Assembly: GCF_000720425.1 (NCBI RefSeq)
Contig: NZ_JOAJ01000001.1
Span: 372,001 to 436,000, forward strand
Direction: 5' to 3'
DNA length: 64,000 nucleotides
From: Nocardia rhamnosiphila NBRC 108938
Lineage (GTDB): Bacteria; Actinomycetota; Actinomycetes; Mycobacteriales; Mycobacteriaceae
The notes below the pieces were generated by a model. The model was not told the DNA's origin. It saw only the letters and a list, made by a program, of their open reading frames with translations, and made no database searches. This document shows positions 25,464 through 33,579 of the stretch, piece by piece. Both the position numbers and the translations under genes were made by a program. The first letter of the stretch is position 1; each line of letters begins with the position of its first letter.

Positions 25464-27082
25464 CCGAATGGAGCATCGCGGCCGTATTCGACGCCGTCGC
25501 GGAGGCGTCCGGAGACCGCGCCATGACCATCTGTGGCGACCGCCGCACGACCTTTGCCGAATCGGCCCTGCTGACCCGCCGGTTCGGCAACTTCCTGGCC
25601 TCCCGTGGACTCGGCGCGCACACGCCACGCGAGGGGTTGGATCGGTGGAAGTGCGGCCAGGACCGGGTCGCGCTCATCATGCGCAATGACCGGTATCTCG
25701 ACGTGATGATCGGCTGTATGAAGGCGCGCACCGTGCCGGTCAACGTCAACTACCACTACACCGAGCACGAAATCGCCGACCTGCTGGCGTATATCCGGCC
25801 GAGCGCTGTTGTCTACCACCGCTCGTTCGGGCCGGTGGTCGCCGCGGCCGCACCCGGAGTGGATCTGCTCGTTTCTGTCGACGACGGCAGCGATGTCGAC
25901 GAGCAGCCGGGCGCGGTGCGCTTCTCCGACGCTGTGGCCGCCGGGGACGCCGACGAGTTCATCGAGACCTCTCCGGACGATGTGGTGATGCTGTGCACCG
26001 GCGGCACGACCGGGCGGCCGAAAGGCGTGCTGTGGCGGCAGGGCGATATGTATGTCTCGTCGATGAACGGCGCCGACCACGAGTCGCTGGAACCGCTGGC
26101 GCAACTGGTCGCGGTGACCGGTTACGTATGGTTCGCGGTCTCCCCGCTCTCCCATGCCGCCGGTATCTGGACGTCCTTCGCGGGCCTGCTCGCCGGTCAG
26201 ACGATTCTGCTCTACGACGATCGGGAAAAGTTCGACGCGCGCACCGCGCTGACGGCGGCGCAGCGGGAACGAGCCGCGCTGATGACCATCGTCGGCGACG
26301 CCTACGCCGGCCCGCTGGTCCGCGAACTGCGGGCACGGCACTACGACCTCGATTCGCTCATGGCCATCGGAACCGGCGGCGCCGCAACGAATCCGACCTA
26401 CCGGCACGAACTGCTCGAACTGCTTCCACACGCCACCGTGGTCGAAGGGTACGGCTCCTCGGAAACCGGTGGCATGGGCTTCGGCCGCAGTAGCAGAGGG
26501 GCGGAGGTCGATACGTTCGCGCCCATGCCCGGTGGTACCGCGGTGTCGCAGGACCGCACCCGCTTCCTGGAGCCCGGGGACCCCGAGATCGGGTGGGCGG
26601 CGCGCACCGGCCGCGTACCGCTCGGGTACTTCGACGATCGGGAGTCGACGATGCGCACGTTCCCGGTGATCGACGGCTGTCGCCTGGCCATCCCCGGCGA
26701 CCGGGCCACCCTCGCTCCCGACGGGAACCTGCGGTTGCTGGGCCGGGATTCGCTGGTGGTCAACACCGGCGGCGAGAAGGTGTTCGTCGAAGAGGTCGAA
26801 GAGGTGCTGCGGGCCCAGGCCGGCGTGTACGACGCGCTGGTCGTCGGGCGGCAGAGCCCACGGTGGGGGCAGGAGGTCGTGGCCCTCGTGTGTATCTCGG
26901 AGGGCCTCGAGGTCACCGCGCTGGTCCTGCGGGAAGCCTGCAAGTCGCGGCTGGCCGGGTTCAAAGTGCCCAAGGAGATCATCTTCGTCACCGAGATCAG
27001 GCGGCTGGGAAATGGCAAACCGGATTACCGCTGGGCGTCCCGGCGCGTGACCGTACCGGTCGCGGAAGAAAGCGAGGTCTGA
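25460..27082 (+). CDS. Acyl-CoA synthetase, FadD19-like
   Basis: 540-aa AMP-forming ligase. LCTGGTTGRPKGVLWRQGDM is the P-loop region (~178), GYGSSETGG is A5, LGRDSLVVNTGGEK is A8 (~427), and the catalytic lysine is in LGNGKPDYRW (~518). The N-terminal block CGQDRVALIMRND followed by PVNVNYHYTEHEIADLL is the FadD17/19 hallmark, shared with the ligase at 4459. GTG 25460 is chosen (GGAGG seven bases upstream, GTGA overlap with the leader ORF). It opens the main eight-gene + operon and should activate a branched or cyclic side-chain acid. Confidence 0.9.
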   Translation: MTEWSIAAVFDAVAEASGDRAMTICGDRRTTFAESALLTRRFGNFLASRGLGAHTPREGLDRWKCGQDRVALIMRNDRYLDVMIGCMKARTVPVNVNYHYTEHEIADLLAYIRPSAVVYHRSFGPVVAAAAPGVDLLVSVDDGSDVDEQPGAVRFSDAVAAGDADEFIETSPDDVVMLCTGGTTGRPKGVLWRQGDMYVSSMNGADHESLEPLAQLVAVTGYVWFAVSPLSHAAGIWTSFAGLLAGQTILLYDDREKFDARTALTAAQRERAALMTIVGDAYAGPLVRELRARHYDLDSLMAIGTGGAATNPTYRHELLELLPHATVVEGYGSSETGGMGFGRSSRGAEVDTFAPMPGGTAVSQDRTRFLEPGDPEIGWAARTGRVPLGYFDDRESTMRTFPVIDGCRLAIPGDRATLAPDGNLRLLGRDSLVVNTGGEKVFVEEVEEVLRAQAGVYDALVVGRQSPRWGQEVVALVCISEGLEVTALVLREACKSRLAGFKVPKEIIFVTEIRRLGNGKPDYRWASRRVTVPVAEESEV

Positions 27083-27086
27083 CCTC

Positions 27087-27920
27087 ATGCGCAAGGTTAT
27101 CGACTGCCTGGTCAACGTGCATTTCGGTGAGCAGGAGCAGCCGGGGTGGATGCTGAAGGTACGCGACGACTACTTCAAAGGACCGAAAAACCTGTACCAG
27201 CAGGTGGAACTCGGGGCGCTGCTCGGGGAGATGGACGAACAGGGCGTCGAAAAAGCCGTTCTGATGTATTCGATGAAGAAACCGTCGGCCACCGCACGGA
27301 AATTCGCCGAGGCCCATCCGGAACGATTTCATCTCGCGGTCAACGGTGTGGATCTGCTACACCCGGTGCCGGCCCTGCGGGAACTCGAGGCGCTGGTGCG
27401 AGATCTTCCCGTCGCCTATACCACCGTGGGGGCCAGCTTCTGGGGCGACGGGCAGTATCCGCCCACGGACGCCGTCTATTACCCGCTGTATTACAAATGC
27501 GCGGAAATGGAACTGCCGCTGTGCATGAACACCGGACTGCCCGGTCCGCCGATTCCCGGGGAAGTCCAGAACCCGATCTACCTCGATCGGGTCTGCTATC
27601 GCTTCCCCGAGCTCCGGCTGTGCATGATCCACGGCGCCGATCCCTGGTGGGATACCGCGATCCGGCTGCTCATGAAATACCGGAATCTACGGCTGATGAC
27701 TTCGGCCTGGTCGCCGAAACGTCTGCCCGAGAGCCTGATCCATTTCATGCGGACCCGGGGCAAGGACAAGGTGATCTTCGGTTCGGACTGGCCGGTGCTG
27801 ACCATGCGCCGGGTGATCCCGGAGGCCGAGGCTCTCGATCTGCCCGGCGACGTCCTCGACAACTACCTCTACCACAACGCGCAGGAATTCTTTTTCGGCG
27901 ACAGATCCGCCGGCGACTGA
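27087..27920 (+). CDS. Amidohydrolase_2-family metal-dependent hydrolase
   Basis: 277-aa TIM-barrel protein of the amidohydrolase-related (ACMSD-like) family, which includes decarboxylases and C-C or C-O hydrolases. The N-terminal metal motif is atypical, DCLVNVHFG, with Asn where the first His of H-x-H is usual. LCMIHGADPWWD supplies a later His and VIFGSDWPVLTM the conserved Asp. It begins five bases after the ligase stop. It could act on a ring-opened or beta-keto acid intermediate, but this is inference. Confidence 0.75.
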   Translation: MRKVIDCLVNVHFGEQEQPGWMLKVRDDYFKGPKNLYQQVELGALLGEMDEQGVEKAVLMYSMKKPSATARKFAEAHPERFHLAVNGVDLLHPVPALRELEALVRDLPVAYTTVGASFWGDGQYPPTDAVYYPLYYKCAEMELPLCMNTGLPGPPIPGEVQNPIYLDRVCYRFPELRLCMIHGADPWWDTAIRLLMKYRNLRLMTSAWSPKRLPESLIHFMRTRGKDKVIFGSDWPVLTMRRVIPEAEALDLPGDVLDNYLYHNAQEFFFGDRSAGD

Positions 27921-27949
27921 GTCGCGCGCCATACCAAGGAGCACGCACA

Positions 27950-28996
27950 ATGGATCGTTACGAATTGCGGCGGCAGGACTACAGCCTTTCCGAGGACCAG
28001 TCCGAATTGCAGGCCACCTATGCGAAATTCTTCAAGACCCGCTGTCCGCTGGAGGCGGTGCGGGCCGCCGAGACCACCGGTTTCGACAAGAACCTGTGGG
28101 AGCAGCTGTGCGGTACCGGCGCGACCACGATGGCGCTGCCCGAATCCGCGGGCGGTGACGGCGCGACCCTGGTCGATCTGACCCTCGTCGCGGAGGAACT
28201 CGGCCGTGCCATCGCCCCGGTGCCGTGGATCGACCACATCTGCGCGTCACGGTTGCTGGCCCGATTGGGCGGGTTGGATGCCGACGGTGCGGCCGCGATC
28301 GTGGCGGGACGGGAGATCGTCGGGCTGGAACCACGGATCGGGGCGGTGTCCGGCACCCGGCTGATACCCGCCGGGGCGGTCGCCGACCATATCGTGATCC
28401 GCGAGGGCGACGAGATCGTGCGCCTGGATTTCGATACCCGCCCGGCCCGTGTCGACAATATCGGCCGGCTGCCGATGGCGTGGATCGATCCGGCCGCGGC
28501 CGACCGGCGCACCGTGCTGGCCACCGGCGCGGAGGCAGTCGCGCAGCACGATCGGGCACTCGACGAATGGCGGGTCCTGACGGCGGCGGCCCTGGTGGGC
28601 CTGATCGAGGAAACACTGCGCATCGCCGCGGAATTCGCCACCACCCGGTACACGATGGGGGTCCCGATCTCCACACTGCAGGGTATTTCGCATCCGCTGG
28701 CCACTATCGCCGTCACCGTGCAGGGCGCACGCAACCTGGCCCGGCGCGCGTCCTGGTTCCTCGAATTCGAACCCGACGTCCAACCGGCTCTGGCGCCGGC
28801 CGTGTTCGTGTACATGGCCGAGGAGGCGCCGCGGGCCGCCACCATGGCCGTCCATGTCCAGGGCGGACTCGGTGTCGCGGCGGAGTCGGCGGCCAGTGCC
28901 TACCTGCTGCGCGCGAAGGGCTGGCCGCTGGCCGCCGGCGATGCCGCCGCCGCCGCGGTACGCACCGCGGAACTGTTCGCCGCGGCCCAGAGCTAG
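27950..28996 (+). CDS. Acyl-CoA dehydrogenase, small-subunit type
   Basis: 348-aa acyl-CoA dehydrogenase-fold protein. It lacks the TEPxxGSD loop and the C-terminal catalytic Glu segment of complete enzymes. Recognisable parts are GTGATTMALPESAGGDGATL at the N-terminus and AVHVQGGLGVAAESAASAYL near the end. Together with the next gene (15-nt gap) it looks like one half of an alpha2-beta2 enzyme of the ChsE kind known from actinobacterial steroid degradation, in which the two subunits together form the FAD sites. AAGGAG precedes ATG 27950. Confidence 0.85.
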   Translation: MDRYELRRQDYSLSEDQSELQATYAKFFKTRCPLEAVRAAETTGFDKNLWEQLCGTGATTMALPESAGGDGATLVDLTLVAEELGRAIAPVPWIDHICASRLLARLGGLDADGAAAIVAGREIVGLEPRIGAVSGTRLIPAGAVADHIVIREGDEIVRLDFDTRPARVDNIGRLPMAWIDPAAADRRTVLATGAEAVAQHDRALDEWRVLTAAALVGLIEETLRIAAEFATTRYTMGVPISTLQGISHPLATIAVTVQGARNLARRASWFLEFEPDVQPALAPAVFVYMAEEAPRAATMAVHVQGGLGVAAESAASAYLLRAKGWPLAAGDAAAAAVRTAELFAAAQS

Positions 28997-29010
28997 AACG
29001 GAGTACATCG

Positions 29011-30204
29011 ATGGATTTCTCACTGGTCGAACTGTCCGACGAGGACCAGGCCTTCCGCTCCCGTGCCCGGTCGTTCCTCGACACCCATGTCACCGACGAG
29101 GTCCGGCGCCGGGATCGCGAAACCGGCGACAACTTCGACGAAGGCGTCCACTTGGCGATGGGTGCCGAGGGCTGGCTGACGGCGGAACTGAGCAAGCCGG
29201 GCGAAGGCGGGCTGAACCGACTGCGGCGCCGTATCTGGGACCTGGAGAAGCGGCGCGCCCGGGTGCCCTGGGTGACCTGGGGTACCACCGCGATCGTGGT
29301 CGGTTCGGTGCGCGACTACGGTTCGCCCGAACTACGGGAGGAGGTTCTGCCCGGGGTGGCCAGTGGTGAGGTGCGGCTGTGCCTGGGCTACACCGAACCC
29401 GAGGGCGGATCCGATGTCGCGACCTGTAAGACCCGTGCGGTACGGGACGGGGACGAGTGGGTGATCAACGGCTCGAAGATGTTCACCACCGGCGCGCACA
29501 ACTGCCAGTACGTCTTCCTGATCACCAATACCGACCCGGAGGCCCGGAAACACAAGAGCCTGACCATGTTCCTGGTTCCGCTCGACACTCCCGGCATCGA
29601 GATCCAGGGCATCCGCACCGTCGACGGCGACCGCACCAATATCGTCTACTACAGCGACGTCCGGGTCGACGACAAGTACCGTCTCGGCGAGGTGAACGAG
29701 GGCTGGTCGGTGCTGATGGGCCCGCTCAACACCGAGCACGGCGTGGTCGACGCCGCGGGCGACGGCCTGCAGGACGTATCGATCATGACCCACCAGGGCG
29801 CCATGATGGCGGTGGCGGTCGACCGGATCGCCACGCTGGCGGCGCAACCGCGTCCGGACGGGAGCCGTCTGCTCGACGATGCCTCCGTGGCGTACCGGCT
29901 GGGTCGCAGTGTCGCCCGGATGGAGGCGGCGCTGGCCGCACCGCATATGTTCGGCCGGGTGGCCATCGCGCAGGCGATGCGCGATATCTCCCCGGATCTG
30001 ATGGACCTGCTCGGGCCGGCGTCGGCGCTGCCGGTGGAGACCGAGGGCGCAGCCGACGACGGGGGAGCGGAATACATCTACCGCTGGGCACCGCTGTGCG
30101 GTATCTACGGCGGCACCCTCGAGGTGTTCCGCAACATGATCGCCCAGCACGTACTCGGACTGGGCAGGCCCAATTACTCGCCGGCCAAGCCGAAGGCCGC
30201 CTGA
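29011..30204 (+). CDS. Acyl-CoA dehydrogenase, catalytic-subunit type
   Basis: 397-aa partner of the preceding gene. LGYTEPEGGSDVATCKTRA is the FAD/substrate loop, WVINGSKMFTTGAH follows, and CGIYGGTLEVFRNMIAQHVL provides the C-terminal region where the catalytic carboxylate lies. By analogy with heterotetrameric ChsE enzymes it desaturates a bulky CoA thioester. ATG 29011 has ACGGAG eight bases upstream. Confidence 0.88.
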   Translation: MDFSLVELSDEDQAFRSRARSFLDTHVTDEVRRRDRETGDNFDEGVHLAMGAEGWLTAELSKPGEGGLNRLRRRIWDLEKRRARVPWVTWGTTAIVVGSVRDYGSPELREEVLPGVASGEVRLCLGYTEPEGGSDVATCKTRAVRDGDEWVINGSKMFTTGAHNCQYVFLITNTDPEARKHKSLTMFLVPLDTPGIEIQGIRTVDGDRTNIVYYSDVRVDDKYRLGEVNEGWSVLMGPLNTEHGVVDAAGDGLQDVSIMTHQGAMMAVAVDRIATLAAQPRPDGSRLLDDASVAYRLGRSVARMEAALAAPHMFGRVAIAQAMRDISPDLMDLLGPASALPVETEGAADDGGAEYIYRWAPLCGIYGGTLEVFRNMIAQHVLGLGRPNYSPAKPKAA

Positions 30205-30231
30205 CGGCTCCAGGACGAGACCAAGGAGCGT

Positions 30232-30297
30232 GTGAACATGCCTCGGAACCGCGTCGGCGCAACGGCTACCGATGCCGATGGCACCACCGGACGGTAG
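30232..30297 (+). other. Mini-ORF (about 21 codons) between ACAD and fusion gene
   Basis: AAGGAG followed by GTG AAC ATG opens a frame ending at TAG 30297, encoding MPRNRVGATATDADGTTGR. No family is recognised. The strong ribosome binding site suggests either the remnant of a deleted gene or a translated leader. Confidence 0.3.
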
Positions 30298-30331
30298 GCC
30301 CCGGCCCTACCGCCGGAGACCGAGGGTGACA

Positions 30332-32014
30332 ATGGCATCCGGTGAATCCGGCACCGCGCCGGAAACGGGAATCCGCCGACCTCCCGCCATGACCCCGCAG
30401 ACCGAGTTCTACTGGACTTCGGGCGCCGACGGGAAACTCCGTATCCAGGAATGCCTGTCCTGCACCGCACTCATCCACCCGCCGCAGCCGTTGTGCCGGT
30501 ACTGCCGAGCGGACCGGATGGGTGTGCGGGCGGTTTCCGGTTACGCGGTGCTCATGGGCTTCACCGTGAACCACCGGTTCGCCGTGCCCGGGCTGCCCCC
30601 GCCGTACGTCGTCGCGCAGGTCGCGCTCGAGGACGACCCGCGTGTGCGGCTCACCACCAATCCGGTCGGATGCGACCCCGCCGATCTGCGGCTCGGAATG
30701 CGGATGGAAGCGGTGTTCGAAAAGACCGGCGAGGTATGGCTGCCGCTTTTCCGGCCGGTCCGCGGTGGGGACGGACCGGCCGGGCTGCCGCCGGGTGAAT
30801 TCGAGCCCGCCTCGGCGCACGAGCACGTCCGGCCGATGCCGAAACAGGAGAAATTCGAGGACAAGGTCGCGCTCACCGGGATCGGCATGTCGCGGATCGG
30901 GCGCCGGCTCATGGTCGACCCGCTGGCCTTGACACTCGAGGCGTGCCGGGCGGCGGTCGCCGACGCCGGGCTGGGACTCGGCGATATCGACGGACTGTCC
31001 ACCTATCCCGGCGCCGCGGCCCTGGGCCCGTTCACCGAGGGCGGTGTCACCGCGGTGGAAAGCGCGCTGGGCCTGCGACCGACCTGGTTCAACGGCGGTA
31101 CCGAAACCTTCGGTCCGGGTGGTTCACTGATCGCGGCCATGCTCGCGGTCGCCGGTGGACTCGCCCGGCATGTGCTGTGCTTCCGCACCATCTGGGAATC
31201 GACCTACGCGGAGCTGGCCGAGGCCGGCAAGATCGACCCGCCGCCCGGTATCGCCGATCCGTGGCTGGCGCCCTACGGCGCGATCTCCGCGGCGCACACC
31301 CTGGCCCAGACCGCGCAACGACATTTCCACCGCTACGGCACCGACCGGGAAACCCTGGGCTGGATCGCGCTCAACCAGCGCGCCAATGCCGCGCTGAACC
31401 CGACGGCCGTCTATCGCGACCCGCTCACCATGGACGACTACCTCGGCGCCCAGCCGATCACCACACCGTTCGGTCTGTACGACTGCGATGTGCCGTGCGA
31501 CGGCGCGGTCGCGGTGATCGTCTCGGCCCGGGAGACGGCGGGCGACCTCGCGCGGCCGCCGGTACTCGTCGAGGCCGTGGGCACACAGCTCGTCGAGCGG
31601 CTCGAATGGGACCAGAGCACGCCGACCCACGAACCACAGGTACTGGGCCAAGCGGCGCATCTGTGGTCGCGGACCGACCTGCGGCCCGGCGATGTCGATG
31701 TGGCCGAACTCTACGACGGCTTCACCTTCAACTGCCTGTCCTGGATCGAGGCGCTCGGCTTCTGCGGAATCGGGGAGGCCAAGGACTTCCTGCGGGGCGG
31801 CAAGAACATCGCCCGCGACGGTGTGCTGCCCCTGAACACCCACGGCGGGCAGCTGTCGCACGGCCGGACGCACGGCATGGGGTTGATCCATGAGGCGATC
31901 GTCCAGTTGCGCGGTGACGCCGGACCGCGCCAGGTCGCCGATGCCCGGGTCGCGGTGGCGAGCAGCGGCGGGCTCACACCCAGTGGTGTGCTGTTGTTGC
32001 GGGCGGACCGGTGA
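30332..32014 (+). CDS. DUF35 OB-fold/Ltp2-like thiolase-fold fusion, probable retro-aldolase
   Basis: 560-aa fusion. Residues ~20-165 form a DUF35 module with a zinc ribbon (C41-x2-C44 and C55-x2-C58) and an OB fold (YVVAQVALEDDP). Residues ~176-560 are thiolase-fold (KVALTGIGMSRIGRR, ELYDGFTFNC, NTHGGQLSHGRTHGMG). Where true thiolases carry the nucleophilic Cys, this protein reads FNGGTETFGPGGSLIAAM with no Cys. In steroid-degrading actinobacteria the Ltp2 retro-aldolase is a Cys-less thiolase homologue that must bind the separate DUF35 part of ChsH2; here both are one chain. Predicted reaction: retro-aldol cleavage of a 3-hydroxyacyl-CoA. GAGG precedes ATG 30332; an earlier in-frame start exists at 30272. 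Confidence 0.82.
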   Translation: MASGESGTAPETGIRRPPAMTPQTEFYWTSGADGKLRIQECLSCTALIHPPQPLCRYCRADRMGVRAVSGYAVLMGFTVNHRFAVPGLPPPYVVAQVALEDDPRVRLTTNPVGCDPADLRLGMRMEAVFEKTGEVWLPLFRPVRGGDGPAGLPPGEFEPASAHEHVRPMPKQEKFEDKVALTGIGMSRIGRRLMVDPLALTLEACRAAVADAGLGLGDIDGLSTYPGAAALGPFTEGGVTAVESALGLRPTWFNGGTETFGPGGSLIAAMLAVAGGLARHVLCFRTIWESTYAELAEAGKIDPPPGIADPWLAPYGAISAAHTLAQTAQRHFHRYGTDRETLGWIALNQRANAALNPTAVYRDPLTMDDYLGAQPITTPFGLYDCDVPCDGAVAVIVSARETAGDLARPPVLVEAVGTQLVERLEWDQSTPTHEPQVLGQAAHLWSRTDLRPGDVDVAELYDGFTFNCLSWIEALGFCGIGEAKDFLRGGKNIARDGVLPLNTHGGQLSHGRTHGMGLIHEAIVQLRGDAGPRQVADARVAVASSGGLTPSGVLLLRADR

Positions 32015-32572
32015 AGGCCGAAGAGGCGGGCCTGCTCGCGGGTCCGGCGGCGGTCGTCGAACGGATCGTCGAGGTCGACGGTATTCCGATGTCGGCCCGG
32101 TGCGCCGAGGTGGACCGGCCGCGGGCGGTCGTGGTCGCCGTGCACGGCGGCGCGACCACCGCACGATACTTCGACCTGCCCGGTCTGCCGGGGCTTTCAC
32201 TGTTGCGGCTCGGTTTCACCGTGCTGGCCCTGGACCGTCCGGGATACGATGCGTCGGAGTCGTACGGGGGGCGCGTTCGACGCACCGGATCGACGGGCCG
32301 ACATGACCTACCGCACCATCGATGCGCTGCTCGGCGCGAATTCTCGTGGTGCGGGAATCTTCTTGATGGGCCATTCCGCAGGCTGCGATCTGGCGGTGAA
32401 CATGGCCGCCGACCCTCGCGTTAGCTCGCTGATCTCGAACGTCGGGGCGCCACCTCGGCGGTCGTGCACGTGGATGGTTCGAATGCCGGGGCCGCCACGC
32501 ACTTCATCGACCTGTTCGGTACGGCGTTCTCTCGGCACTGAGTATCTCGTAGACATCGGAGGTGTCAAGTGA
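32011..32572 (+). pseudogene. Alpha/beta hydrolase, frameshifted and truncated
   Basis: GTG 32011 overlaps the fusion gene's stop (GTGA). The first frame gives VVVAVHGGATTARYFDLPG and FTVLALDRPGYDASESYGG (beta-3/4 core). It then shifts at a run of six G (32266-32271); removing one G restores AFDAPDRRADMTYRTID and IFLMGHSAGCDLAVN, with the nucleophile elbow GHSAG. After AADPR the similarity stops, and ~130 C-terminal residues including the catalytic His are missing. The shifted frame ends at 32572, overlapping the Rieske GTG. The G-run shift alone could be a sequencing error; the missing C-terminus could not. Confidence 0.75.
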
Positions 32573-33579
32573 AGGTTCCCTTCACCTGGAAAGTCACCGG
32601 CTGGTTCATGGTCGGCTGGTCCGCCGAGTTCCCCCTCGGCGAGGCGCGTCCCCTGCGCTACTTCGGCGAAGACCTCGTGGCGTACCGCGACGAGGCCGGC
32701 GAGCTGCATATCCTCACCGGCCACTGCCGCCACCTCGGTGCCCATATCGGGCACGGCGGCAAGGTGGTCGGCGACTGCGTCGAATGCCCGTTCCACGGCT
32801 GGCGGTGGGGCCCGGACGGGCGCAACCGCAGGATTCCCGGCGAGGACCGGGTCAATCGGGGCCTGCGGTTGCGGGTCTACCCGGTGAACGAGCAGAACGG
32901 CTGCGTGTTCATGTGGCACCATCCCGAAGGGAAGGGACCGCAGTGGGGGATGCCGGACATCCTGCGGATGTTCCCCGAACTCGGCAGCGGTCCGGACAGC
33001 TACTACCGCCCCTACCCCGAATTCTCCCGCAAAACCGAGCAGGAACCGGTGCATCCGCAGGTCGTCCTGGAGAACGGCCCGGACAGTCTGCATTTCGAAT
33101 ACGTCCACGGCGCCACCGTGACCCCGCAGATGCTGGACTACAGCGCCGAGGGCCACACCTGGTCGTTCCTCACCGGCTGGCCCGACGCCCGTAGTGACGA
33201 TCCGGACAAGATGGCATTGAAGATCCACGCCCAGATGTTCGGTCTCGGCGGCTCTATCAGCGCTTTCGAGGGGTCGTCCAACCATCGGCTCATCTTCGCG
33301 ACCACACCCGTCGACGACGAATGCTCGGATCTGTTCTACTCGATCTGGTGGCCCAAGAAACCGGGTGACGAGTCCGACGTCCCGCCGCCCGAGGTGCGGG
33401 AACGGGTGGAGCGGCAGTTCCTGGTCACAGTGTGGGAGGACCTGAGCATCTGGCGGTATCAGAAGTACGTCGAACATCCGCCGCTGTCGCCCAAGGACGC
33501 CAAACCTTATCTGTCGCTGCGTAAATGGGCGAAGCAATTCTACGATGTCCCGCCCGTTGAAGCAGGAAGCCCGGCATGA
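32569..33579 (+). CDS. Rieske non-haem iron oxygenase, KshA-like oxygenase component
   Basis: 336-aa terminal oxygenase. The Rieske [2Fe-2S] ligands are C53-x-H55 (GHCRHLGAHIG) and C73-x2-H76 (ECPFHGW). The mononuclear iron region is ENGPDSLHFEYVHG (~167-180), providing the two His of the facial triad. Length and N-terminal start close to the Rieske domain fit KshA-type monooxygenases. GTG 32569 has GGAGGT six bases upstream. No reductase (KshB-like) gene is in the window, so electrons must come from elsewhere. It probably hydroxylates a ring or activated C-H in the pathway. Confidence 0.9.
   Translation: MKVPFTWKVTGWFMVGWSAEFPLGEARPLRYFGEDLVAYRDEAGELHILTGHCRHLGAHIGHGGKVVGDCVECPFHGWRWGPDGRNRRIPGEDRVNRGLRLRVYPVNEQNGCVFMWHHPEGKGPQWGMPDILRMFPELGSGPDSYYRPYPEFSRKTEQEPVHPQVVLENGPDSLHFEYVHGATVTPQMLDYSAEGHTWSFLTGWPDARSDDPDKMALKIHAQMFGLGGSISAFEGSSNHRLIFATTPVDDECSDLFYSIWWPKKPGDESDVPPPEVRERVERQFLVTVWEDLSIWRYQKYVEHPPLSPKDAKPYLSLRKWAKQFYDVPPVEAGSPA

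Noticed and set aside
30332..32014. Calling the fusion protein an acetyl-CoA acyltransferase (thiolase)
   Set aside because: The nucleophile position has no Cys; the true thiolase of the cluster is at 36263-37444.
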